Positions 1-9,181 of a DNA stretch of 64,000 bases are shown one piece after another (position 1 is the first letter of the stretch; each line of letters starts with the position of its first letter). The notes beneath the pieces were generated by a model. That model was not told where the DNA came from, ran no database searches, and saw only the letters and a program-made list of their open reading frames with translations. The position numbers were made by a program, and so were the translations under genes. The stretch lies in assembly GCA_963678575.2 (NCBI GenBank), contig CAXXHV010000002.1, forward strand, positions 1,240,001-1,304,000, written 5' to 3'. Source of the DNA: Pleomorphochaeta sp963678575. Lineage in GTDB: Bacteria > Spirochaetota > Spirochaetia > Sphaerochaetales > Sphaerochaetaceae.

Positions 1-187
1 CATAATCATCACAAGCTTTTAATGCTTCACTCATACGATTAGCAATGAAATCACCTTCTAAATAAGGATTTCTGGATGGAAAATCAATCTCAATAATATC
101 ACAACCAGCATCAACATAAGTTTTAGCTGCATCAATACTAGATTCTATAGATGGGTATCCATTTGATAAGTAACAAATTAAATCCAT
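1..187 (-). CDS. Tryptophan synthase alpha (TrpA)-like protein, 5' part only
   Basis: The gene begins with ATG at 187 and runs off the window edge, leaving 62 residues. The N-terminus matches the first beta/alpha units of the TrpA TIM barrel: a YLSNGYP stretch (as in the family's TLGDP), then DAGCDIIEIDFPSRNPYLEGD, equivalent to TrpA ALELGVPFSDPLADGP. The catalytic Glu49 equivalent is present (Glu33), but the Asp60 position holds Glu44. The start codon directly follows the stop of the iron alcohol dehydrogenase, so it is the last visible gene of the nucleoside-transport operon. No trp genes are nearby, so a catabolic lyase role is more likely than tryptophan synthesis; this is inference from half a domain. 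Confidence 0.7.
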   Translation of the reverse strand, partial: MDLICYLSNGYPSIESSIDAAKTYVDAGCDIIEIDFPSRNPYLEGDFIANRMSEALKACDDY

Positions 188-1345
188 TTAACACTCCCCT
201 TTTTCTGGAAGAATTAAAAGAAATAGTTCTTTGAATTGTTCTAAAGTTGGAATAATTGGATTAGTCTTTGTACATCCATCACTTTTAGCACATTCAGCCA
301 TCTCATCTAATTTTTCAAGATATAAACTTCTATCTTCTATTACTGAAGAGAAATCAGAAGGAATATTTAATTGAGAATTTAAATCTCTAATAATATTTTG
401 TAATGATTTATCTTTACCTAATTGTTTTACAAAATCATTATATTTATTTTTTGCAGCTACATTTTGACTATTAAATTCAATTATATAAGGGAGAATAATT
501 GCATTTGCTAAACCGTGTGGAACATGAAAATAAGAACCAACAGTATGAGCCATTGAGTGGACAATACCCAAAGATACATTTGTAAAAGCAAGTCCAGCAA
601 CCATAGAAGCATTTAACATAATTTCTCTTAATTTGATATCATTTTTATCTTTAAATACCTTTGGTAATGTATTTATAATATCAATGGCTGCTTGTGTTGC
701 TAAAATATCTGATAAGTAATTTGCTCTAGTTGAAGCAAAAGCTTCTAATGCATGGGTTAATGCATCTAAGCCTGTATCTGCTGTTGTTGCTAAAGGCATG
801 CTTAGTGTAACTAAAGGATCACAAATTGCTACATCAGGCATCATTTCCATATTTCCAATACCATGTTTCATTCCATTTTCATCTGAAATTACAACAGATC
901 TAGATACTTCACTTGCTGTTCCAGCAGTAGAAGGTATACACACAAATTTTGCTTTAATATGTAATTTTGGAAAATTATTTGGTGGTAAAATATCTTCTAA
1001 TGCCTTTAATTCAGGATGTTCATAATATACCCACATGGTTTTAGCTGCATCCATAACAGAACCACCACCTAAAGCAATTATTGTATCTGGTTTAAATTCA
1101 AGCATCTTTTTTGCACCAGTAATAACAGTCTTAAAACTTGGATCTGGTTCTACATCTCTAATAATTGATACTTCAACTTTATTTTCTTCTAAAATTTTAA
1201 CTACTTTATCAAGTATTCCACTTTTTTCCATACTGTGGCCACCAATAACTAAACTAGCTCTTTTAGCACCTAGTTGAGCTAAAAATTCAAGGCAACCTTC
1301 TCCAAACATCAATTGACTTCCTGCCAACTTCATTGGTCTCATCAT
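188..1345 (-). CDS. Iron-containing (group III) alcohol dehydrogenase
   Basis: This 385-residue protein is the usual length for Fe-dependent alcohol dehydrogenases of the FucO/butanol dehydrogenase type. The nucleotide-binding motif GGGSVMDAAK lies at about residues 93-102. The metal ligands fit Asp194 and His198 (ADTGLDALTHALEAF) plus His263 and His277 (HSMAHTVGSYFHVPHG). It should reduce or oxidise a small aldehyde/alcohol with NAD(P)H. The start has AGGAG 9 bases upstream. It is the penultimate visible gene of the operon and probably handles a short aldehyde produced from the imported nucleoside-like compound; the substrate cannot be read from sequence. Confidence 0.9.
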   Translation of the reverse strand: MMRPMKLAGSQLMFGEGCLEFLAQLGAKRASLVIGGHSMEKSGILDKVVKILEENKVEVSIIRDVEPDPSFKTVITGAKKMLEFKPDTIIALGGGSVMDAAKTMWVYYEHPELKALEDILPPNNFPKLHIKAKFVCIPSTAGTASEVSRSVVISDENGMKHGIGNMEMMPDVAICDPLVTLSMPLATTADTGLDALTHALEAFASTRANYLSDILATQAAIDIINTLPKVFKDKNDIKLREIMLNASMVAGLAFTNVSLGIVHSMAHTVGSYFHVPHGLANAIILPYIIEFNSQNVAAKNKYNDFVKQLGKDKSLQNIIRDLNSQLNIPSDFSSVIEDRSLYLEKLDEMAECAKSDGCTKTNPIIPTLEQFKELFLLILPEKGEC

Positions 1346-1362
1346 ATCTATTTGCTCCTATA

Positions 1363-2154
1363 TTATTTTCTTATATTTTTCATTAACTGTTCAACTTTTT
1401 CAAAAACAATTGGATTAGTCAAAACCCCGCTTTCTTTAAAGGAACTACCGATAATTGCTCCATCTGCAATTTCAAATTGGCTATTAATATTGTCTTTATT
1501 TGCACCACTACCAACTATTACTGGAACATTTACAACCTTTTGTACTCTCTCTATCATTTCTAATGGAGTTGCTTCTCCTGTTGTACTACCAGTTACGATA
1601 ACAGCATCAGCACCACAAGCTACTGCATTTTTAGCAGAGGCTTCTATTGGAGTTGGTGTTATTAAATTTGTATGTTTAACTTGTATATCTGCTAATATCA
1701 TTACATCTTGAGCGTTTAAATTTTTTCGATATAAAATGCTTTCTCTAGCACATGGATCAATAACGCCACCAAAGAATTGAACTCTATCAACAAAAACAGG
1801 TAATCTAACAAACTGACAGTTATTGAACTTTGCGATACTTATTGCAACCTCATAATCACAAAATGCTGCATCTATACCTATTGGAAGAGAAACCTTTTCT
1901 CTGATTCTTGCAGTAATGGCTGAAAGTGCTACAGCTTGAGCTGTATCCAATTTTACAGATAAAGGGTCATCGCACATATTTTCAATCATAATAGCATCAC
2001 AACCAGCTTTTTCTAAAGTAATAGCATCTTCAATTGCTCTTTGAGTTATATATTCACAATTGTCATCAAATTTCCAAGTCCCTGGTAATGGAAGACAATG
2101 AACCATCCCTATTACAAAATTATTTCTCTTTTTTATTATTGTTTTTATATCCAT
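1363..2154 (-). CDS. BtpA/SgcQ family TIM-barrel protein
   Basis: The protein has 263 residues, with the family N-terminus around IGMVHCLPLPGTW (residues 15-27) and a glycine-rich phosphate-binding end (VIVGSGANKDNI, then DGAIIGSSFK). BtpA was first linked to photosystem I assembly, but SgcQ-type members sit in sugar and nucleoside operons of non-photosynthetic bacteria and have no established reaction. Here the gene is 4 bases downstream of a nucleoside phosphorylase and upstream of an iron alcohol dehydrogenase. A role in metabolising the phosphorylated sugar or freed base is inferred from that context. Family assignment is strong, function unknown. Confidence 0.85.
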   Translation of the reverse strand: MDIKTIIKKRNNFVIGMVHCLPLPGTWKFDDNCEYITQRAIEDAITLEKAGCDAIMIENMCDDPLSVKLDTAQAVALSAITARIREKVSLPIGIDAAFCDYEVAISIAKFNNCQFVRLPVFVDRVQFFGGVIDPCARESILYRKNLNAQDVMILADIQVKHTNLITPTPIEASAKNAVACGADAVIVTGSTTGEATPLEMIERVQKVVNVPVIVGSGANKDNINSQFEIADGAIIGSSFKESGVLTNPIVFEKVEQLMKNIRK

Positions 2155-2158
2155 AAGT

Positions 2159-2911
2159 TTATCCTTCTCTTTTTGAAAAATTTACTAGGCCATCTAAAAC
2201 CACTTTGCATAATAAATCTTCAGCTTCACTTCTATTAGTACCTTTTAAAAAGTCCTTTAAATTCTCTAAAACTGTAACCAGAGTTACGATTGCTGTTTTT
2301 ACATTCATTAATCTACCAAGAGTTAATATCAAAGAGCTTTCCATATCCAATCCACATATACCCAGGCTTTTCATTTCATCAAAGATTTTAGACATATCTT
2401 TATTTTTTTCTAAAGAAAATTTAGAATCATGCATTTGTGAATAAAATCCATCTAAAGTTGCACTAATTCCATTGTGATGTTTTTTCCCTGCAGCCCTTAC
2501 ACTTTCATTCATACAATTTACTAAATCAAAATCTGCAACGGCTGGATAGCTTTTATCAACATAGGTATCGCTTGTACACTCTTTCCTAACAGCTCCAACA
2601 GGAATCATAAAATCACCTAAAGTATCATCAATTAATGACATTATTGTTCCCATTCTTACAGCAACTTTCATACCACATTGATACATCTCTTCCATTGCAA
2701 TTGCTGCTGAAGGAGCTCCAATACCTGTTGAAGTTACAGTAATTTTTACACCCTTATAAAAGCCCGTATAAGTATTAAATTCTCTTTTAAAATCAATATG
2801 TTTAACATCATCTAAATAATTTTTTAATACGTTAACTCTCCAAGGGTCTCCAGAAAAAATAACCATATCTGCGATATCTTCATTTTTTGCATTCATATAT
2901 AAAGTACTCAT
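2159..2911 (-). CDS. Nucleoside phosphorylase (uridine phosphorylase-like)
   Basis: A 250-residue PNP_UDP_1 family protein, cleaving a nucleoside with phosphate to base plus (deoxy)ribose-1-phosphate. Visible motifs are the phosphate loop SGDPWR (residues about 20-25), TSTGIGAPSAAIAMEE, and the ribose-binding GLDMESS. The region after the last motif differs from classical uridine phosphorylase, which carries a Gln/Arg uracil clamp, so the base may not be uracil. Start ATG overlaps the stop of the PfkB gene by four bases (ATGA), implying translational coupling. It is one of three divergent nucleoside phosphorylases in the window. Confidence 0.88.
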   Translation of the reverse strand: MSTLYMNAKNEDIADMVIFSGDPWRVNVLKNYLDDVKHIDFKREFNTYTGFYKGVKITVTSTGIGAPSAAIAMEEMYQCGMKVAVRMGTIMSLIDDTLGDFMIPVGAVRKECTSDTYVDKSYPAVADFDLVNCMNESVRAAGKKHHNGISATLDGFYSQMHDSKFSLEKNKDMSKIFDEMKSLGICGLDMESSLILTLGRLMNVKTAIVTLVTVLENLKDFLKGTNRSEAEDLLCKVVLDGLVNFSKREG

Positions 2912-3867
2912 TTTATCTCTTCCTTTTTCTTATCAAATTCTATTTCTAATTGTGCTTTTGTAGGTAATGCAGTGCAACAACCTTGTCCGCTTAATACGAA
3001 GGATGAAACTAAAGACCCATATAAACAACATTCAGCAACTGAGAAACCATTTAAATAGCCATATAAAAATCCTGATATATATCCATCACCACAACCAGTT
3101 GTATCTTTTCTTTCAAATAAATCGTAGGCTTTAATACTTCCACTCTCTATTTTATTGTTTTTACTCTGATAATATGTACTACCTGCTTTACCTCTAGTTG
3201 TAACAATAACTTCACAAATTCCAGTTTCAAAAAAATCTGTGATAGAATTTAAATTAAAAAGCTCTTCAATTGTTTGTTTTTCACTTTCATTTGTAAAAAT
3301 AATTTTACTATTATTTAAAACTTTTAATAAAAAAGGTTTTGTAAAAGAGACAATATCCCCTTTCATTCCAAAAACAATTGGTAAATTATATTCTAAACAT
3401 TTTTGAGCGAAATAGAGATTATCCTTTGCTGGGCCTACAGTAATTACACCTAGTTCTGAATTAATAAATAAAGCATCATCAACTTCATCAAAGTATTTCT
3501 CATCCATAGCACCTGGATAGAAAATTGTTATATGATCTCCATTATTATCTTCTAGTAAATAAGTAGTTGAAGTAATATCATCTTCAATTTTTTTAACTCC
3601 ATCTAATGAAACCTTATTATCTTCTAGAAATTTTTTAAAACCTATTTCTTCAAAATCATTTCCAACTCTAATTGTTGGTAGAGCTGATACTCCCAATTTA
3701 GAAAGTGCATAAGCAATATTAACTGAGCAACCTCCATAATAAATATTAGTATTGTCCTTATTACTAACTAAAGAAGTAAAACCAACTTTTGCTGGAGTAT
3801 TAATTTTTATAATATGATCCATACTTGGATATCCTGTTACTAAAACAGAATATTTTTTATTTTTCAT
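2908..3867 (-). CDS. PfkB family carbohydrate/nucleoside kinase
   Basis: This 319-residue kinase has both PfkB signatures: YYGGCSVNIAYALSKLG near residues 43-59 and RKDTTGCGDGYISGF near 250, where the second Asp of the motif is the catalytic base and Gly-Cys-Gly replaces the common Gly-Ala-Gly anion hole. It phosphorylates a sugar or nucleoside at a hydroxymethyl group. Start overlaps the preceding hydrolase stop by one base and its own stop overlaps the phosphorylase start. Substrate could be ribose, a nucleoside or a C-nucleoside such as pseudouridine (PsuK belongs to this superfamily, although no PsuG is present here). Confidence 0.88.
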   Translation of the reverse strand: MKNKKYSVLVTGYPSMDHIIKINTPAKVGFTSLVSNKDNTNIYYGGCSVNIAYALSKLGVSALPTIRVGNDFEEIGFKKFLEDNKVSLDGVKKIEDDITSTTYLLEDNNGDHITIFYPGAMDEKYFDEVDDALFINSELGVITVGPAKDNLYFAQKCLEYNLPIVFGMKGDIVSFTKPFLLKVLNNSKIIFTNESEKQTIEELFNLNSITDFFETGICEVIVTTRGKAGSTYYQSKNNKIESGSIKAYDLFERKDTTGCGDGYISGFLYGYLNGFSVAECCLYGSLVSSFVLSGQGCCTALPTKAQLEIEFDKKKEEIK

Positions 3868-4433
3868 TATAAAGAACCCTCTTTTATCATCATTTTACAA
3901 TTATTTAAATCAACAACTTTACCAATATATTTATCAATATCATTTAAATAAATTTGATTTACAGTTTCATCATTTGTTGCAACACAATCACTAACCACAA
4001 AAACATTATAATCTCTATAATATGCATCCATTGCAGTTGCTCTTATACAACAATTTGTCTTTGTTCCAACAATTATAGTATTTTCAATGTTATTTTCTCT
4101 TAAAACTAAATCTAAATCAGTTCCAAAAAAACCACTATATCTTCTTTTCTTTATGACATAATCTTTTTCAAAATCAACATCCAACATATCATCGATATCT
4201 TCACCACCACTGCCTTCAACACAGTTTGGTCTCATATTGACTAAATTCTTATCATATTTACCTTTTCTATAACTATGTTGTAAAAAAATAATTAACAAAT
4301 CATTTTCTCTTGAAACATCTAACAAATCTTTAATTTTGGGTAAAATTATTCTATTTGCGGGATAAAACACTAATCCATCTTCTTTGGTAAAATCATTTAC
4401 CATATCTACAATTAGTAAAGCACTTTTTTTCAT
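3867..4433 (-). CDS. Isochorismatase-family cysteine hydrolase
   Basis: The 188-residue protein carries the Asp-Lys-Cys triad of the family: Asp10 in LLIVDMVNDF, Lys96 in KKRRYSGFFGT, and Cys129 in VGTKTNCCIRATA. Such enzymes hydrolyse amides of nitrogen compounds (nicotinamide, N-carbamoyl compounds, ureidoacrylate). Lying directly between the ABC permease genes and a PfkB kinase, it may open or deamidate the base released from the imported nucleoside; this is inference. Nicotinamidase or RutB-like ureidoacrylate hydrolase are the nearest functional models, but the specific metal-binding histidines of nicotinamidases were not evident. Confidence 0.85.
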   Translation of the reverse strand: MKKSALLIVDMVNDFTKEDGLVFYPANRIILPKIKDLLDVSRENDLLIIFLQHSYRKGKYDKNLVNMRPNCVEGSGGEDIDDMLDVDFEKDYVIKKRRYSGFFGTDLDLVLRENNIENTIIVGTKTNCCIRATAMDAYYRDYNVFVVSDCVATNDETVNQIYLNDIDKYIGKVVDLNNCKMMIKEGSL

Positions 4434-5339
4434 TTAGAAGCCCCTTAATTTATTATTTTTTTGTTTGAGAACTGAAACTACACTTAATACAACAACCATC
4501 ATTAAATATGGAATTACATCAAATAAACCGGCAACAGGCCCAGCATAAATACCTAAGTTAACAGATAAAGCCCTAGCTAAACCAAAAATTATTGCATAAA
4601 GAGCCGAAGTTAAAGGATTACCTTGACCACAATAAATTGCGGCAATTGCTATAAAGCCTCTTCCTGCTGTCATATTGTTTGTATATAAAGCTAAACTTTC
4701 AAAGGATAAATTTATTCCTGCAAGAACACAGGTTAAAGAACCCATCAATATTGCCATATACTTATAAAAATCTGTTTTTATCCCTAAACTTTTAGCTGCA
4801 TCTTCATTTTCTCCAACAACTCTTACATATACTCCAAATTTTGTCTTATACATAATTACCCACATCAGAGCAACGAGAACAATAGTTAAATAGGTTATAA
4901 ATGGATGTCCAGATAATAAAGCACCAATTAACGGTATCTTTTCAATTATTGGTATATTAATTTTCATATCTGATACTGAATAATTGTTTAAAACGATATT
5001 ACTAGTACCCATTATTTTTAAAACAAACCCTGAAAAGGCTGATACAAACATGTTTATTGCTAAACCTATTACAATAACGTTTCCCTTTTTAGTTACACCC
5101 ATATAGGAAAAAATTAGGCCAAATAAAAGACAAGATATAATTGCTAATATTGTGGATAGAAAAACATTATTTGTTTTATATACAAAAAAGGTAAAAACAA
5201 AAGCGCCATTTAACATAAATCCTTCTAAAGCAATGTTTAATACATTTGCTTTATAAGCAAAAGCACCACCAATAACACATAAAATAATAGGAATACTATG
5301 AAAAACTGTATCATAAGTTATTATAGAAAGGAAATTCAT
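4434..5339 (-). CDS. ABC transporter permease, nucleoside (BMP/NupQ-YufQ) type
   Basis: This 301-residue protein has about eight to nine hydrophobic segments and the BPD_transp_2 hallmark with NVLNIALEGFMLNGAF near residues 32-47 and RAVGENEDAAKSLGI-like coupling-loop sequence (VRVVGENEDAAKSLGI) near 172-187. It forms the membrane channel with the other permease. The gene ends one base before the hydrolase start and its start overlaps the partner permease stop by one base. Substrate is inferred to be a nucleoside from the BMP-family binding protein in the same operon. Confidence 0.9.
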   Translation of the reverse strand: MNFLSIITYDTVFHSIPIILCVIGGAFAYKANVLNIALEGFMLNGAFVFTFFVYKTNNVFLSTILAIISCLLFGLIFSYMGVTKKGNVIVIGLAINMFVSAFSGFVLKIMGTSNIVLNNYSVSDMKINIPIIEKIPLIGALLSGHPFITYLTIVLVALMWVIMYKTKFGVYVRVVGENEDAAKSLGIKTDFYKYMAILMGSLTCVLAGINLSFESLALYTNNMTAGRGFIAIAAIYCGQGNPLTSALYAIIFGLARALSVNLGIYAGPVAGLFDVIPYLMMVVVLSVVSVLKQKNNKLRGF

Positions 5340-6409
5340 TACTTAGCTCCTTTTAATTTCAAAGTTCTACTTTTTTTTGAGAAAAAAGAAGTTCTATCGT
5401 TTATAAATTTGATTGCCAATAATAAAATTATTAAACTTTGAATTACAGCAACTATTTCTTTTGGCACTGAGGTATATAGATTTATATTATCACTTCCAGT
5501 CTTTAATACACTGTAAAATATAGCTGCAACAAAAACACCTATTGGAGAATGTCCACCAAGCAAAGAAATTAACATTCCATCCCAACCCATTCCTGGAGTA
5601 CCAGAAAAACTTAAGGTATATTTAAATTGATCAGATAACATATATCCGGCTCCTCCAAAACCTGCTAAAGCTCCAGAGATTAACATTAATATAATAATCT
5701 TTCTCTTTACTCTCATTCCACAAGCCTCAGAAAATGAGCAATTAGCTCCAATTGCAGTTATTTCATAACCCAATTTTGATTTTTTCATTATTATATATAC
5801 TATTGTGAAAGCTATAAGAGTTAGAAAAAAGAACATTGTTAAACGGGTATTGCCGAACCTTAAAAACATTGACGACTTAGAAACTGTAGGTGTACTAACA
5901 TAGCCAGAACTTAAGTCTCTAAATGGGCCTGTTGCTAAAAATTCTAAAATTTTCACTAATGCATAATTGAGCATTAAGGTTACAACCATTTCATCTACTT
6001 TAAAATAAGCTTTTAACAAAGCTGGAATAAGAGAAAACAACATTCCAAAAACAACACCAAGAGTTAAGCAAACAATTTTTGCAGTGATAGGATCAAAATT
6101 TGTAAAAGAGGAAGCAAATACTCCTGCACAAAATCCACCTAATACAAAAGAACCTTCAACTCCCATATTAAATATGTTTGCTTTAAAGGTAATTGCTATT
6201 GCTAATCCTGTTAAAATCATAGGAGCTGCATAATGCAGAGTATTAGCAAATCCCTTAGCAGTTAATAATGATTTTTTAATTAATATCCAATAAGTTGTAA
6301 AAGGATTCTCCCCTAATGCAACAATTATAAAACCACCAATAACAAAAGCTAAAAAAACTGGAATTATTGAATTTAAAATTTCATATATAACTTTTTTATC
6401 TTTCATCAT
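5339..6409 (-). CDS. ABC transporter permease, nucleoside (BMP/NupP-YufP) type
   Basis: The larger of the two permeases (about 356 residues), with an N-terminal hydrophobic segment, the NIFNMGVEGSFVLGGF motif, and the coupling-loop motif EITAIGANCSFSEACGM. I place the start at the ATG at 6409: the ATG at 6415 touches the GAGG ribosome-binding sequence directly, whereas 6409 leaves six bases. The next ATG at 6406 is also possible. The start lies inside the 3' end of the ATPase gene. It should pair with the 4434-5339 permease in the inner membrane. Confidence 0.88.
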   Translation of the reverse strand: MMKDKKVIYEILNSIIPVFLAFVIGGFIIVALGENPFTTYWILIKKSLLTAKGFANTLHYAAPMILTGLAIAITFKANIFNMGVEGSFVLGGFCAGVFASSFTNFDPITAKIVCLTLGVVFGMLFSLIPALLKAYFKVDEMVVTLMLNYALVKILEFLATGPFRDLSSGYVSTPTVSKSSMFLRFGNTRLTMFFFLTLIAFTIVYIIMKKSKLGYEITAIGANCSFSEACGMRVKRKIIILMLISGALAGFGGAGYMLSDQFKYTLSFSGTPGMGWDGMLISLLGGHSPIGVFVAAIFYSVLKTGSDNINLYTSVPKEIVAVIQSLIILLLAIKFINDRTSFFSKKSRTLKLKGAK

Positions 6410-7946
6410 TTTCATCCTCTACTATTCCAGCCATTAATAATCCTAATTGTTGAGTTGTTGCGCCTTTTGCACAAACTTCACCAATAATTTTTCCTTTGTA
6501 CATAACCATAATTCTATCTGATAGAGACATTATTTCAGACAATTCACTTGAAATTAATAAAACACCATGACCTTCATCTCTATAATTTAATAGTTGCTTA
6601 TGTATAAATTCTATTGAACCAATATCAACACCTCTTGTTGGTTGACAAGCTAATAATACTTTAGGATTTTGATGTAATTCTCTAGCTAATATAATTTTTT
6701 GAGCATTACCACCTGAAAGTTGTCCAACTGCTCCATCAATATCACCAACTCTGATATCAAAAGAATTTATTAATTGATTTCTTCTTTCTTTGATATTTTT
6801 TTTATTTAAAAGTCCATGATTACATACTTGATTTTGACTGTGATAACCAGCAATACAGTTTTCTGCAATACTCATGGTTTTGCATAACCCTTCTTTATAT
6901 CTATCCTCAGGGATAATACCAAGACCATAATTTCTAAGTTCATCAGGCCATTTATTAGTAACATCTTTTCCATCAAGAAGAATTTGTCCATTGGAGGATT
7001 CCATAAGCCCAGTTAAAATTTTAACCAATTCACTTTGGCCATTACCCTCAACTCCAGCAATACCTAAAATTTCATTTTCATGAAGATTAAAGCTAATATT
7101 GTCTACGCACTTTTTACCATAACTATTTAAGGTAGTAATATTTTTTGCTTCATAGAGGGTTTTTGCATTATTTTCACATTCGTGATTATTTTCTATTGAT
7201 AGAATAACATCACGACCAACCATCATTTGAGCTAATTCTTTTTCATTTGTATCAATTGTATTTACACAACCTGTTACTTTGCCTTGTTTTATAACAGTAA
7301 CGCTATCACTTAGAGCTAAGACTTCTCTTAATTTGTGAGTTATTACTATTATTGTTTTACCTAGATCTCTTAACTTTTTTAAAGTTAAAATTAGTTGATC
7401 AACTTCTTGTGGAATTAATACAGCAGTAGGTTCATCTAAAATTAAAATATCTACTTTTCTATACAACATTTTCAAAATTTCAACTCTTTGGCGGGCGCCA
7501 ACTGATAGATCCTCAATTTTTGATAAGGGATCTAATTCAAAATTTTGTTCACTGATTAAATTTCTAACAACTTCTAATTCTTTTTTTGTATCAATTAATG
7601 GAAGCTTTATTCCACCTTTTGTTCTTTTACTTATTTCAGTCCCTAAAACTATATTTTCAAATACGCTTAGAGATGGGACTAATTTAAAATGTTGATGAAC
7701 CATTCCAATACCATGAGCCATAGCATCAGATGGACTAGAAAAATTAACTAATTCATTTCTTATATAAATTTCACCTGAAGTTGGTTTTAGTACACCGTAG
7801 AGCATATTCATTAAGGTTGATTTACCAGCTCCATTTTCTCCAACTATACATTTTATTTCTTTTTCTTTTATATATAAATTTATATTATCGTTTGCAGTAA
7901 AATTACCAAACTTTTTGGTAAGATTTTCGGTTTTTATTATATCCAT
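6396..7946 (-). CDS. ABC transporter ATP-binding protein, two ATPase domains (BmpC/YufO type)
   Basis: At 516 residues this is a tandem ATPase. Domain 1 has Walker A GENGAGKST (about 37-45), signature LSVGARQRVEI and Walker B ILILDEPTAVL. Domain 2 has a modified P-loop GVEGNGQSE, signature LSGGNAQKIILA and LLACQPTRGVD, where Gln replaces the catalytic Glu. That asymmetry is normal for the BMP/ribose class: only one composite site is fully catalytic. It energises the two permeases downstream. A perfect hairpin separates it from the binding-protein gene. Confidence 0.93.
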   Translation of the reverse strand: MDIIKTENLTKKFGNFTANDNINLYIKEKEIKCIVGENGAGKSTLMNMLYGVLKPTSGEIYIRNELVNFSSPSDAMAHGIGMVHQHFKLVPSLSVFENIVLGTEISKRTKGGIKLPLIDTKKELEVVRNLISEQNFELDPLSKIEDLSVGARQRVEILKMLYRKVDILILDEPTAVLIPQEVDQLILTLKKLRDLGKTIIVITHKLREVLALSDSVTVIKQGKVTGCVNTIDTNEKELAQMMVGRDVILSIENNHECENNAKTLYEAKNITTLNSYGKKCVDNISFNLHENEILGIAGVEGNGQSELVKILTGLMESSNGQILLDGKDVTNKWPDELRNYGLGIIPEDRYKEGLCKTMSIAENCIAGYHSQNQVCNHGLLNKKNIKERRNQLINSFDIRVGDIDGAVGQLSGGNAQKIILARELHQNPKVLLACQPTRGVDIGSIEFIHKQLLNYRDEGHGVLLISSELSEIMSLSDRIMVMYKGKIIGEVCAKGATTQQLGLLMAGIVEDENDER

Positions 7947-7967
7947 AAAAGTTCCATCTTATTATAA

Positions 7968-7989
7968 TCTGCCCAAGAATTTGGGCAGA
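7968..7989 (-). other. Intercistronic hairpin between binding protein and ATPase genes
   Basis: A perfect 9-bp stem (CTGCCCAA pairs with TTGGGCAG, plus one flanking pair) with loop GAAT sits in the 57-bp gap. There is no T-run on the transcribed side, so it looks like a processing/stability element or partial terminator that leaves more binding-protein mRNA than membrane-protein mRNA. The role is inferred. Confidence 0.7.
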
Positions 7990-8003
7990 ATTAATTATTT
8001 ATA

Positions 8004-9164
8004 TTATTTAATATCTACATTTGGATAATCTGCTGCTACAAATTCATCTCCGCCTTGAGCATTAGTAACAACTATATCACCTGAAATAATTTTTTCTTTA
8101 GCTTCATTAACTTGTTTTAAAACATCATTCCAAGCTTCTTGATTTTGAACTTTTGAAGCAATTGTTGCTAAATCAGTTATACCTGCTGCACCACTTGCTA
8201 AACTATAGTCTTGACGTTTATCCATTGAATTAATACTTCCATCTAATGCTGCTTGAGAAATTTTCATTACAGGTACATCTGTATTTTTTAATACACTAGT
8301 TAAAATATATCCTGGTTGCTTATTATCTTTATTTGCATCAACTTCTATAGCAAACTTTTTAACTTCTTTTGCTTTTGCATCAATACCATCACCAACAACA
8401 CCAGCACAACCAAAAACTACATTTGCACCTTTACTAAAGAAAGTTCCAGCTACAGTTGATCCTGTTGCAGGGTCTCCAAAACCAGCATCATATTTAGAAT
8501 AATAATCATAAACTTGATTGTATTTTTGAGCTTGGTAATTTACACCAGCAATATATCCATTAGAAAATACTGTTATACCATTACTATTTGTTCCACCAAT
8601 AAAACCAACTGTACGACCACCATCAGCTGCTGGAGTTAAGTTATAATCTGATCCAAATAGTTTTGCTTGATTTTCAATTACTTCAACTGATAATACACCA
8701 GCTAAGAAAGAACCTTCATGAACATCAAATAAAACAGAAACTACATTATTATGTATTACATTGCCTGATTCATCAACATTTGGATTATCATTAAATACTA
8801 CAAAAGTTGTATCAGGATACATATCTGCAATAGCTTTTGATCCACCAACACCTTTAATTAATGCTTCAAAATCATATTCTAAGCTAAAAATTAAATTATA
8901 GCCATCATCAGCTAAAGCTTCTAAAGCTGCTGGAACACCATTAGTAGGTTCTACAACTTTATAGTCAATACTATTTTTTTCGCTAAATGATTTTAAACCT
9001 TCAACCGCAGATTGATTATAACCATTATCATTTTGACCTGCACTTGAACATACAATAGCAATCTTCAAATCACTACTATCCGCTTTTTTCTCTTTCTCTC
9101 CATTAGCAAACAATGGAAATACTGCTAACATAATTAAAACAAATGTTATTATGCTTTTCTTCAT
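8004..9164 (-). CDS. BMP-family periplasmic nucleoside-binding protein
   Basis: The protein is 386 residues with a signal peptide ending PLFANG followed by EKEKKADSS; there is no lipobox Cys. The mature part starts LKIAIVCSSAGQNDNGYNQSA, the typical beginning of the BMP/PnrA basic membrane protein family that binds purine or other nucleosides. It should capture the substrate for the ABC transporter encoded downstream. It is the first structural gene after the GntR regulator gene and precedes the intercistronic hairpin. The exact nucleoside is not determinable. Confidence 0.92.
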   Translation of the reverse strand: MKKSIITFVLIMLAVFPLFANGEKEKKADSSDLKIAIVCSSAGQNDNGYNQSAVEGLKSFSEKNSIDYKVVEPTNGVPAALEALADDGYNLIFSLEYDFEALIKGVGGSKAIADMYPDTTFVVFNDNPNVDESGNVIHNNVVSVLFDVHEGSFLAGVLSVEVIENQAKLFGSDYNLTPAADGGRTVGFIGGTNSNGITVFSNGYIAGVNYQAQKYNQVYDYYSKYDAGFGDPATGSTVAGTFFSKGANVVFGCAGVVGDGIDAKAKEVKKFAIEVDANKDNKQPGYILTSVLKNTDVPVMKISQAALDGSINSMDKRQDYSLASGAAGITDLATIASKVQNQEAWNDVLKQVNEAKEKIISGDIVVTNAQGGDEFVAADYPNVDIK

Positions 9165-9181
9165 TTTCTATATTCTCCTTC

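Noticed and set aside
798..1277. Plus-strand open frames antisense to the iron alcohol dehydrogenase
   Set aside because: They mirror the real minus-strand gene, lack ribosome sites and have hydrophobic, low-complexity translations typical of shadow frames.
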